A DNA stretch of 7,939 bases, taken from positions 1 to 7,939 of the forward strand of contig CAMLLA010000187.1 in assembly GCA_946480525.1 (NCBI GenBank), given 5' to 3'. Of the stretch, positions 1 through 5,988 are shown in pieces. The notes under the pieces were generated by a model. The model was given only the letters and a program-made list of their open reading frames with translations, did not search any database and was not told where the DNA came from. Within the stretch, counting starts at the first letter, position 1, and every line of letters starts with the position of its first letter. Source of the DNA: an uncultured Asticcacaulis sp. GTDB lineage: Bacteria > Pseudomonadota > Alphaproteobacteria > Caulobacterales > Caulobacteraceae. The position numbers and the translations under genes were made by a program.

Positions 1-67
1 ATGGGCCGCCGCCCTGGCGGAGGCCGATGACGCCAGCCAGGACGACATCGACGCCCTGTTCGACTAG
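1..67 (+). CDS. C-terminal end of an unidentified protein with a FliM-like SQDDIDALFD tail (partial)
   Basis: Reading from base 2 gives 21 sense codons, WAAALAEADD followed by ASQDDIDALFD, and then TAG at 65-67; the gene starts outside the window. The end is acidic and preceded by an Ala/Glu-rich, linker-like stretch. The SQDDIDALF string closely resembles the N-terminal CheY-binding peptide of FliM (LSQxEIDALL in enterics), but here it closes the protein instead of opening it. In some bacteria similar peptides occur at the ends of signalling or motility proteins, so a chemotaxis or flagellar partner is plausible. The body of the protein is not visible, so no function is assigned. A strong terminator lies about 100 bases downstream. 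Confidence 0.7.
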   Translation, partial: WAAALAEADDASQDDIDALFD

Positions 68-168
68 ACGTTCCTACCTTTTGGAGCCAGGAAACGCCCG
101 AATAATAAAGCAAAGACGCTGACAAGCGGCCTTCAGAGCCGCAAGCGGACAATATGCGATGGTGCGAG

Positions 169-201
169 AACGCGGTTGCCTGAACAGGCAGCCGCGTTTT
201 T
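169..201 (+). terminator. Rho-independent terminator of the upstream plus-strand gene
   Basis: A 12-base-pair stem (169-180 with 187-198, one G-T wobble) closes a six-base loop TGAACA, and a run of five T overlaps and follows the 3' arm (197-201). On the minus strand the hairpin is preceded by A residues and followed by CTCGCACC, so it is oriented to stop plus-strand transcription. It ends four bases before the stop codon of the convergent HAD gene. Confidence 0.85.
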
Positions 202-204
202 GCG

Positions 205-1077
205 TTACCAGTGCAGGCCTTCGGCGACGTACCGGGCATGGGCTGTCTGTACGTCCAGCAACTTTTTCAGAAGCATGGGATCAAGCTTTCCGGCATCGTC
301 GGTCGCTTCCAGAGCGTGAATACCGGCAGCAATGAACAAAAGGTCCAGGCCTTGACCGTTGGCGCCCAGGGCATCCGTTGGCAGGCCGTCGCCTATGGCC
401 AGGATACGCGCCTTGTCGATAGCCTGGCCGGTCTGGCGTTCCAGCTCGGCATAGCACATGTCGTAGATGGGAGCGTAGGGCTTGCCCGCCATGATAACCT
501 CGCCGCCCATTGCGATATAGAGATCCGCCAGGGAGCCTGCGCACAGAATGATCTTGTCGCCCCGTTGAACGACCTTATCGGGGTTGGCGCAGATCATGAC
601 GAGCTTGCGGTCTACGGCGACCTGGAAGTCGGGCCGGTATTGCTCGACCGTGTCGGTTTCGTCGTTATAGGGCGAGGTGCAGGTGATGAAGGCGGCGTTT
701 TGCGGCGTACCGTCAAGAGCGATATCGATGCCTTCGTAAAGGGACTGTTCGCGCGGATCGCCTATGCGCCAGGCCGAACCCAGCGGCGCAAACTTGCGCA
801 GGTATTCGCGTGTGGCATCCCCGGACGATATCACGGCCGAGAAGCCGTCTTCCATGATGCCCAGGCTGGCCAATTGGGCGATCAGGCTGTCGCGCGGGCG
901 GGGAGAGTTGGAGATCAGGACGACCGGGCCGTGCTCAGCCTTGAAGCGGCGCAATGCTTCGTAAGCCGGCGGGAAGTGTTGACGGCCATTGTGAATGACT
1001 CCCCAGATGTCGCAAAACAGGGCATCGTACTGATCGGCAACCGCCGACAGGCCGGACAACAATTCAGGCTGGGACAT
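205..1077 (-). CDS. HAD superfamily class IIA hydrolase (TIGR01459-like)
   Basis: Predicted 290-residue cytoplasmic phosphatase-type enzyme of the HAD superfamily, class IIA cap group, related to NagD-like sugar or nucleotide phosphatases; the substrate cannot be read from sequence. Motif I is FCDIWGVIHNG with the nucleophile at Asp23; Trp25 replaces the usual second Asp, a variant I recall as normal for this alphaproteobacterial subfamily. Motif II is ISNS (Ser56), motif III is the GKP lysine Lys199, and motif IV is GDGLPTD with Asp230 and Asp235. I chose the ATG at 1077 (MSQPELL) because the longer open frame would run back into tipF with a low-complexity, Arg/Ser-rich sequence unlike any HAD protein. 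The Shine-Dalgarno sequence is weak. The gene lies 85 bases after tipF in the same direction and may have its own promoter. Confidence 0.9.
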   Translation of the reverse strand: MSQPELLSGLSAVADQYDALFCDIWGVIHNGRQHFPPAYEALRRFKAEHGPVVLISNSPRPRDSLIAQLASLGIMEDGFSAVISSGDATREYLRKFAPLGSAWRIGDPREQSLYEGIDIALDGTPQNAAFITCTSPYNDETDTVEQYRPDFQVAVDRKLVMICANPDKVVQRGDKIILCAGSLADLYIAMGGEVIMAGKPYAPIYDMCYAELERQTGQAIDKARILAIGDGLPTDALGANGQGLDLLFIAAGIHALEATDDAGKLDPMLLKKLLDVQTAHARYVAEGLHW

Positions 1078-1126
1078 TCCACACTCATAAAAGGCGCTAC
1101 AGTGCGGGCTGTTTAGCGAGTGGGCC

Positions 1127-1155
1127 GATATAGGGGAAGCAATAATCCCCACCAA
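1127..1155 (-). promoter_or_regulatory. candidate sigma-70-type promoter for the HAD gene
   Basis: On the minus strand, TTGGTG (1150-1155) and TATATC (1127-1132) are separated by exactly 17 bases. The -10 matches the consensus at four of six positions and the -35 at three. The predicted start near 1120 would leave a leader of about 43 bases. The spacer contains a small GGGGA/TCCCC inverted repeat. This is read by eye only. Confidence 0.3.
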
Positions 1156-1162
1156 TCTGATT

Positions 1163-2434
1163 TTATGCCCGGCGGCGGACCTGGGGCAGGGTGGATTTGA
1201 TAAAGCCGGCGGGGGGATCGGTCTCGGCCAGCACCTGTTCCTTGATCGCGCGCGGCTCGCCGAACAGATGGCCCTGACCGTAGCCGATATCGAGGTCGAG
1301 GATGTCGACGACCTGCTTTTCGTTCTCGACCTTCTCGGCGACGACCTCGATGCCGTAACGCGCCAGCAGGGACGCGTAGTCGCCGGCATGGATGTCCTTC
1401 AGGAACTTCAGCGCGGGCTTGCCCTCAATGTTCAGCAACTGGTCGAGCAGGATGCCGGCGCCGATCTTGACGAAGCGGACGTCCGAACGATGCAGATCCT
1501 GAAGGTCGAAGTCGATGCTCGATACCTTGTCGAGCGAGAACCGGAAGCCGAGATCAGCCAGCTTAGCCATGTTTCGAGCTTCAACCGAACCGCGCGCGGC
1601 GAAGGCGTCCTGACCGAGTTCGAAGATCAGTGCGCCGGCCAGATCCCGGTTCTCATTGAGAAACTCAAGGAACTGCGGAAAGAACACGTCGTCGCGCAGC
1701 GACGTCAGCGAGATATTGCAGAAGATGCCGATGCGGCGGTCCTGCTTGGCCAGGCGGCGGACGATCTGCACGCAGCGGAACAGCAAAAGGTTGTCGATCG
1801 ACGGCACCAGACCCTCGGCATCGGCGACATTGAGATATTCCGCCGGCATCAGCACGCGGCCGGAGACATCGCGCAGGCGCGAGAAGCTTTCGTAGAAGAT
1901 GGTCTTACGCTGCGGCAGGTTGACGACGGGCTGAAGATACAGGTCGACACGGTTCTGCGTCAGGGCTTCGCGGATGGTCTCAATCAGCGCCAGGGCCTGG
2001 GCTTCACGGGCATTGCGTGGCTGGGCCATGACAGCCGGCGCCGCCTGCCATTCGGACAGGCGGTCTTCGATGCTTTCGCCCAGCTTCTTGACCAGGTCTT
2101 CCAGCATGCGGACTTCGGACGTCAGCTCTTCCGAGCGCGATGTGCGCTGGTTCTGCACGCGGTCGGCCAGTTCGATCATGTCCTTTTGCGTCGAATCGAT
2201 CGCATCGACCATCAGCCGGTGCGCCTCGCGGACCTGTTCGATATCGCGGGTGACGCGCATTTCGACGAGGCGCTGGCCGACGAAGACGTGAAAGGCGACG
2301 CAGACACCCAGGCAACCAAGCATTGCCGCGATCGCAACATTGGGATCGGAGGCACCATTGTACAAGGTCGCGCCAAGGCTGGCGGACAACAGGAAATAGG
2401 TGCCCATCAGCAGGACTGGTGTGAGTTTTCTCAT
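1163..2434 (-). CDS. tipF: TipF-like flagellar regulator: two-TM coiled-coil protein with degenerate EAL domain
   Basis: 423 residues. Two N-terminal membrane segments (about residues 6-24 and 33-53) are followed by a charged coiled coil (about 56-128) and an EAL-family domain (about 145-400). Key positions of the domain: EAL has become ESF (Glu182), Asn240 is kept in NIS, Glu272 in FEL, the DDFG motif is DKVS (Asp302 kept, second Asp is Lys303), Lys323, Glu367 in AEKVE and Gln387 in GYGQGH. Loss of the second DDFG aspartate argues against phosphodiesterase activity. This architecture is that of Caulobacter TipF, a c-di-GMP receptor that acts at the new pole to organise flagellum assembly together with TipN. 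Start: ATG at 2434 with GGAAG (2440-2444) five bases upstream. It lies 116 bases after the response regulator gene in the same direction. Symbol assigned by architecture; an uncharacterised TipF paralogue is the alternative. Confidence 0.83.
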   Translation of the reverse strand: MRKLTPVLLMGTYFLLSASLGATLYNGASDPNVAIAAMLGCLGVCVAFHVFVGQRLVEMRVTRDIEQVREAHRLMVDAIDSTQKDMIELADRVQNQRTSRSEELTSEVRMLEDLVKKLGESIEDRLSEWQAAPAVMAQPRNAREAQALALIETIREALTQNRVDLYLQPVVNLPQRKTIFYESFSRLRDVSGRVLMPAEYLNVADAEGLVPSIDNLLLFRCVQIVRRLAKQDRRIGIFCNISLTSLRDDVFFPQFLEFLNENRDLAGALIFELGQDAFAARGSVEARNMAKLADLGFRFSLDKVSSIDFDLQDLHRSDVRFVKIGAGILLDQLLNIEGKPALKFLKDIHAGDYASLLARYGIEVVAEKVENEKQVVDILDLDIGYGQGHLFGEPRAIKEQVLAETDPPAGFIKSTLPQVRRRA

Positions 2435-2493
2435 CGAGGCTTCCGTGGCCGCAAGTCGGGCGCAGATAGAATCATCGCACCACTATGAGACGA

Positions 2494-2510
2494 TTTGCGT
2501 ATCCCGCAAA
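2494..2510. repeat. perfect inverted repeat upstream of tipF
   Basis: TTTGCG (2494-2499) and CGCAAA (2505-2510) flank the five-base spacer TATCC. It sits about 60-75 bases upstream of the tipF start, within the 116-base gap after the response regulator. There is no T-run on either strand, so it is more likely an operator or leader hairpin than a terminator. Its right arm overlaps a poor -35-like TTTGCG, spaced 17 bases from CATAGT (2482-2487, minus strand). Confidence 0.5.
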
Positions 2511-2550
2511 GAGGCTTGTTAACGATTACGCGGGCCGAGCCGTCAGCGGG

Positions 2551-3045
2551 TCAGATCATGCCGTCCGTCGACCGGCGAAAGGGGCCGGCATAGGACTGAT
2601 CGACAATGCGGCGGCGGTCCGGACCGAAATAGTTCCGGCAGCGGATAAAGGGGCGGGGACGCATGATGACGCTGTCAAGGCGGCCTAACAGGGCACGTGC
2701 CGTCAGGGGTTTTACGACGAACTCATTCACACCCGCGTCACGCGCCTGGATAACGCGCGAACGCTCGGAGTGCCCGGTGATCATGATAATGGGAAGGTAG
2801 GGGTTCGTGCTGTCCTGCGCATTGCGCAGCAGCTTGGTGAACTCAACCCCGTCGATCGGATCCATGTTGAAATCAACCAGTGCGATATCGGCGGGAAACT
2901 GGCGCAGCATATCCAGCGCCTCCGCACCATCGCGGGCTTCGCGCACATTCCTGATGCCGGACCCTTTGAGGATGGCTCCGACAATGGACCGCATGTGCTG
3001 GTTGTCTTCAACCAGCAGGATTTTCAAACTGCTGTAATCGGCCAT
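2551..3045 (-). CDS. CheY-like single-domain response regulator with Arg-rich C-terminal tail
   Basis: 164 residues. The receiver domain (about 6-125) has all phosphorylation residues: acidic pair Glu13/Asp14, phospho-acceptor Asp58 in VDFNM, Thr90 in MITGH, and Lys112-Pro113. There is no DNA-binding or enzymatic output domain. Instead a tail of about 40 residues carries two related basic patches, RNYFGPDRRR (137-146) and YAGPFRR (152-158). Phosphorylation by an unseen histidine kinase is expected. Proteins of this kind signal by protein contact, and the tail may add a partner or ligand site. In Caulobacter, the Cle CheY-like proteins bind c-di-GMP through arginine-rich residues, so a similar role next to tipF is conceivable, but the motif match is not established here. 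Start: ATG at 3045 with AGGA very close upstream. It is preceded by a 185-base leader carrying palindromes. Confidence 0.9.
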   Translation of the reverse strand: MADYSSLKILLVEDNQHMRSIVGAILKGSGIRNVREARDGAEALDMLRQFPADIALVDFNMDPIDGVEFTKLLRNAQDSTNPYLPIIMITGHSERSRVIQARDAGVNEFVVKPLTARALLGRLDSVIMRPRPFIRCRNYFGPDRRRIVDQSYAGPFRRSTDGMI

Positions 3046-3106
3046 GGTCCTGGACGAAAATGTACGGTAACGGGCGCCTTTTAATGATATTCTTGTGGGC
3101 GCAATT

Positions 3107-3126
3107 CGCTGTTATGAAGAACAGCG
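3107..3126. repeat. perfect palindrome overlapping the candidate promoter of the response regulator gene
   Basis: CGCTGTT (3107-3113) and AACAGCG (3120-3126) are perfect arms around ATGAAG. The hexamer GCAATT occurs in direct orientation on both sides (3101-3106 and 3129-3134). No T-run follows on either strand. The position over the -10 region suggests a regulator-binding site or a leader hairpin. Confidence 0.5.
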
Positions 3127-3138
3127 TAGCAATTTCAA
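3111..3138 (-). promoter_or_regulatory. candidate promoter for the response regulator gene
   Basis: On the minus strand, TTGAAA (3133-3138, five of six matches) and CATAAC (3111-3116, four of six) are separated by 16 bases. The start would fall near 3104, giving a leader of about 58 bases. The palindrome at 3107-3126 covers its -10 element. This is read by eye only. Confidence 0.3.
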
Positions 3139-3151
3139 GCGAATAATTCGC
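3139..3151. repeat. 13-base palindrome GCGAA-TAA-TTCGC
   Basis: GCGAA (3139-3143) and TTCGC (3147-3151) flank TAA. It lies immediately upstream, in the minus-strand sense, of the candidate -35 element of the response regulator gene, a usual place for an activator or second operator site. Confidence 0.4.
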
Positions 3152-3230
3152 CTTCCGATAAAAAGCGGGAGTCCCAGGGCGCGATCAGGCGACAACCATG
3201 CATGGGACGGAGGACTGAAAACACATAACC

Positions 3231-4091
3231 TCAGGTTGTGACCATCAGGCTGGGGTCCATGCGGCGGTCGCCCCATTTGAGACGCCAGCACAGGTGCGGT
3301 CCGGTCGCGCGGCCGGTGGCGCCAACCTTGCCGATCACCTGGCCGGGATAAACCTGCTGGCCGGCGCGGATGATGACTTCTGACTGATGCAGATACATCG
3401 AGATCAGTCCCTGGCCGTGGTCGATAAAGACCAGGCCGCCTTCGTAGAACATGTCGGGTTCCGCCAGAACCACCAGACCGGACTGTGGCGCGCGGATCGG
3501 GGTGCCTTCGGGCGCAGCCATGTCGAAGCCGTAGTGAGGCGCGGCAGGCGTGCCGTTCAGGATGCGCTGATTGCCGAAATTGCCCGATACGCGAAAATCG
3601 CTCAACGGATACTGAAACGGCTTGTGGAAGCCGCTTTCATCCGCGCGGCTGGCAAAGGCCTGGGTCTTTAGCTCAGTATCCCGCCTTATGCGCTCCAGCA
3701 CCTCGGGCTCGGTCGGCGTAACGGTCTGCTGCGGCAGGCCGTCGACCCGCTGGATGTCGTAGGCAGTCGGCGCTATGGCCAGCATGACACTGGTTTTTTG
3801 ACCATGATCCTTGACGCTGATCCGGCAGGAGGGGGGGCAATCGCGATCGAAGCCGACATAGAACCAGCCGTCCGCGGCAGTCCGGCCGCGTAGCGTGCCA
3901 TCGACCCACAGTTCGGCAAAGGGCGCGCCCTGGCCGATGCAATAACCGCCCTGAACGAACCGTCCCTTCAGATCGAAGGGCAGCATGGTGTCGAATTCCG
4001 GTCTGGCTACAGCCGGCATCGCCGCGGTCAAACCGAGACCGCCAAGCGTGAACAGAAGGTGGCGTCGGTTCAGGCCTTCAGGCTGTTCCAT
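3231..4091 (-). CDS. exported M23-family (LytM-type) peptidase with HLC zinc motif
   Basis: 286 residues, likely a periplasmic murein endopeptidase or amidase activator. An NRRHLLF twin-arginine-like start and hydrophobic stretch end at AVA, with cleavage predicted after Ala29. An N-terminal beta-rich region (about 40-125) ending in DGLPQQTVTP precedes the M23 domain (about 165-280). Zinc and catalytic positions: His186 and Asp190 (HYGFD), His235 (YLHQS), and GPHLCW, where His266 is kept but the second His of the usual HxH is Cys268. Cys can bind zinc, so activity may be altered rather than lost. Cys85 and Cys89 in DCPPSC could form a disulfide; their codons include a run of seven C on the minus strand. 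The start overlaps the end of the DUF2093 gene by 22 bases, which suggests translational coupling. Confidence 0.9.
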   Translation of the reverse strand: MEQPEGLNRRHLLFTLGGLGLTAAMPAVARPEFDTMLPFDLKGRFVQGGYCIGQGAPFAELWVDGTLRGRTAADGWFYVGFDRDCPPSCRISVKDHGQKTSVMLAIAPTAYDIQRVDGLPQQTVTPTEPEVLERIRRDTELKTQAFASRADESGFHKPFQYPLSDFRVSGNFGNQRILNGTPAAPHYGFDMAAPEGTPIRAPQSGLVVLAEPDMFYEGGLVFIDHGQGLISMYLHQSEVIIRAGQQVYPGQVIGKVGATGRATGPHLCWRLKWGDRRMDPSLMVTT

Positions 4092-4288
4092 CGGGCCGTG
4101 GCTTCCTCGGGACCTGCATAGGCCTCCTGCGTGCGGGGGTTCCAGTACTTCAGCGCTTCGAGCGGAATCTGGCGGCCGGATACGGCGCAGACGACAAACT
4201 TGCCGGGCCGCATGATGCTGTATTCGCCGTCACCATATTGGAGGACGGCCTGGCCGGGCAGGAGAGGCTGGGCGGAATGCATATTCAT
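4070..4288 (-). CDS. DUF2093 family small protein
   Basis: 72 residues with no signal peptide or membrane segment. The central YGDGEYSIMRPGKFVVCAVS, followed by IPLEALKYWNPRTQEAYAG, is recognisable as DUF2093, a small alphaproteobacterial family of unknown function that I recall being found next to xseA. The start at 4288 (MNMHSA) has no convincing Shine-Dalgarno sequence, and the ATG two codons later is a possible alternative. It begins 37 bases after the xseA stop codon and overlaps the M23 gene at its end, so the three genes probably form one transcription unit. I assign no function. Confidence 0.85.
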   Translation of the reverse strand: MNMHSAQPLLPGQAVLQYGDGEYSIMRPGKFVVCAVSGRQIPLEALKYWNPRTQEAYAGPEEATARWNSLKA

Positions 4289-4325
4289 GACATGAACATA
4301 TGTCGCCCGGCGACGCTAATCAAGG

Positions 4326-5954
4326 TCAGAAGAGGCTGCCTTGCTGCGGCGGCAGACCTGCCGGCTTTTTGACGGCGGGTTTCGGCGCGGGGGGAGCGCC
4401 TTCACCGACCGTGACCTCCAGCTTGCGATCGCCCTTGAAGGTCAGCTCCAGGCCTTCGCCGGCGGACACCATGTCGGGGGTGGTGACAAGCTGGCCATCC
4501 TTGCGGTTGACCCTGGCGAAGCCGAGGTCCAGCGGCCGGTCGGGGTTGAGGCTCAGGCGCAGTTGCTCGATATTTTTCAACCGGTCGCTTCGCAGAACCA
4601 GCGACCGCGTCATGGCTTCGGAAAGGCGCCGTGTCAGTTCCGGCAGGCGCTCGCCCTTTTGCGCCATGGTCCGGCGCAGGGTTTCGCTCATGCGCCGCGA
4701 CAGGTCGGGAAGTTTTTCGCCCTTGGTGGCTGCAATGCGGCTGAGCCCGTCAACAAGGCGGGTTTCCAGTTGCGGAAGGCGGGCATGCGTCTCGGTCAGG
4801 GAGAGCTTGCGTGCCATGCTGACCGCCAGACGCTGCGAAAGTTGCGCGAGCTGGTCTGTCTTCAGGCGCTGCGGCTGCTCCAGAAGTCCCGGCCGGAAGC
4901 GCGCCGAGGTCCTTTGCAGCGCGACCTCATGGGCGTTGAGATTGGCCGTCAGTCCGCCGCTCAGGCGATGCGCTACGAAGTCGAGCCTTTGCTGGGCCGT
5001 GTCGATCAGTTCCTGTGGCTTTGGCAGGGCCCGGCTCAAAAGCGCGACCCGCTCACGTTTCACCTCGAGCATCCGGGCGATAATGCCCTGGCGGCGGCGC
5101 TCCAGGTCCAGGACGAAGGCACGCAGTTCGCCGAGAACGGGCGTCGCCATTTCCGCCGCACCGGTCGGCGTCGGCGCCCGACGATCGGAGACGTAGTCGA
5201 TCAGGGTGGTGTCGGTTTCGTGTCCGACGGCGGAGATGATGGGGATGGTGCAGTTCGATACGGCGCGCGCCAGGCCTTCGTCATTGAACGGCCACAGATC
5301 TTCGACGCTGCCGCCGCCGCGCGCCACGATAATCACATCGGGCCGGGCCAGGCCGTTCTCGCCGGCCTCAAAACCTTTAAGAGCGCGAATGACTTGTGGC
5401 GGCGCGGTGTCACCCTGGACGACGACCGGCCAGACGATGACGCGGCACGGCCAGCGATCGCGGATGCGGTGCAGGATGTCGCGGATGACGGCGCCGGTCG
5501 GAGAGGTGACGACCCCGATGACGCGCGGGGCAAAGGGCAGGGGCCGCTTGCGGTCGGCGGCGAACAGACCTTCGGCATGCAGCTTTTGCTTAAGGCGTTC
5601 AAGCTGGGCCAGCAGGGCACCGACGCCGGCGACTTCCATCTGTTCGATGACGATCTGGTACTTGGACGAAGCCGGAAAGGTCGTGATGCGGCCGGTGACG
5701 ATGACTTCCAGGCCATGATCCGGCTGGGCCTGAAGGCGCGACACCTGGCCTTTCCAGACGACCCCGTCGATCGCCGCCTTGTCGTCCTTGATCGTCAGGT
5801 AGACGTGGCCGGACGAATGGCGGGTGACTTTCGAGATTTCACCGCGCAGCCGGACGTGGTCGTAGGTCGTCTCGAGCGTACGCTTCAGCGCGCCGGCCAG
5901 TTCCGAAACGGAATAAGGAGCGGCATTGGATGATTCGGTCAGCAGATCGGCCAT
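4326..5954 (-). CDS. xseA: exodeoxyribonuclease VII large subunit
   Basis: 542 residues. With the small subunit XseB (not in this window) it forms exonuclease VII, a metal-independent single-strand DNA exonuclease acting in both directions in repair and recombination. An OB-fold DNA-binding domain (about 13-110) is followed by the catalytic domain with the family motifs [14 protein letters not shown] (147-160), [16 protein letters not shown] (206-221) and [23 protein letters not shown] (241-263, quoted by key residues His245, Asp248 and Arg259). A long coiled coil (about 275-460) and a short C-terminal domain follow, ending in a Pro/Lys-rich tail. It is about 85 residues longer than E. coli XseA (456 residues), partly through tandem coiled-coil repeats. 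Start: ATG at 5954 with AGGGG almost abutting it, both inside a hairpin. It lies 34 bases after the GH27 stop codon. Confidence 0.97.
   Translation of the reverse strand: MADLLTESSNAAPYSVSELAGALKRTLETTYDHVRLRGEISKVTRHSSGHVYLTIKDDKAAIDGVVWKGQVSRLQAQPDHGLEVIVTGRITTFPASSKYQIVIEQMEVAGVGALLAQLERLKQKLHAEGLFAADRKRPLPFAPRVIGVVTSPTGAVIRDILHRIRDRWPCRVIVWPVVVQGDTAPPQVIRALKGFEAGENGLARPDVIIVARGGGSVEDLWPFNDEGLARAVSNCTIPIISAVGHETDTTLIDYVSDRRAPTPTGAAEMATPVLGELRAFVLDLERRRQGIIARMLEVKRERVALLSRALPKPQELIDTAQQRLDFVAHRLSGGLTANLNAHEVALQRTSARFRPGLLEQPQRLKTDQLAQLSQRLAVSMARKLSLTETHARLPQLETRLVDGLSRIAATKGEKLPDLSRRMSETLRRTMAQKGERLPELTRRLSEAMTRSLVLRSDRLKNIEQLRLSLNPDRPLDLGFARVNRKDGQLVTTPDMVSAGEGLELTFKGDRKLEVTVGEGAPPAPKPAVKKPAGLPPQQGSLF
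4584..4781 (-). repeat. three tandem 22-residue coiled-coil repeats within XseA
   Basis: Residues 392-413, 414-435 and 436-457 are in-phase repeats of pattern (R/K)LPxLxxRLxxxLxRxxxxKGE, each 66 bases long at DNA level but diverged. Degenerate copies flank them: 368-391 (starting QLAQLSQRL) and from 458 (starting RLKNIEQLR). They lie in the helical arm that, in known ExoVII structures, carries the small subunits. Confidence 0.75.
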
Positions 5955-5977
5955 GCCCCTGTTTAAGGGACATGGCC
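5949..5977 (-). promoter_or_regulatory. hairpin enclosing the xseA start codon and Shine-Dalgarno
   Basis: On the minus strand GGCCATGTCCC (5977-5967) pairs with GGGGCATGGCC (5959-5949) in an 11-base-pair stem with one wobble and a seven-base loop TTAAACA. The 3' arm contains the start ATG (5954-5952) and the AGGGG ribosome-binding sequence. No T-run follows on either strand, so it is not an intrinsic terminator. Confidence 0.55.
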
Positions 5978-5988
5978 GGCACTGTCTA

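Noticed and set aside
1078..1389. N-terminal extension of the HAD frame by 104 codons
   Set aside because: The added sequence is Arg/Ser/Pro-rich, lies over the 3' end of tipF and has no resemblance to HAD proteins; the natural start is the ATG at 1077 just before the DIWGV motif.
1163..2434. Active c-di-GMP phosphodiesterase annotation for the EAL protein
   Set aside because: The EAL and DDFG motifs are degraded (ESF and DKVS), and the membrane plus coiled-coil architecture matches the receptor TipF rather than an enzyme.
1268..2488. 406-codon plus-strand open frame opposite tipF, and a 301-codon one opposite the HAD gene (211-1116)
   Set aside because: Both are shadows of well-supported minus-strand genes and their translations show no family motifs.
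3197..3206. Ten-base palindrome CCATGCATGG between the M23 and response regulator genes
   Set aside because: Short self-complementary strings arise often by chance, and it has no spacing relation to a promoter or start codon.
3150..3250. Terminator after the M23 gene (GGGACTCCCGCTTTTT, or the hairpin around its stop codon followed by TGTTTTC)
   Set aside because: The first stem has only about three base pairs; the second is short with a mismatch or bulge and a poor T-run. Neither is convincing, so termination there remains open.
3831..3837. Run of seven G (seven C in the M23 reading) as a phase-variation or frameshift site
   Set aside because: The reading frame is intact through it and encodes a plausible DCPPSC; the tract is short for slippage-based switching.
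4341..5933. 530-codon open frame on the plus strand, antisense to xseA
   Set aside because: It mirrors xseA almost exactly, its translation has no recognisable family, and long antisense frames are expected in GC-rich DNA with biased third positions.
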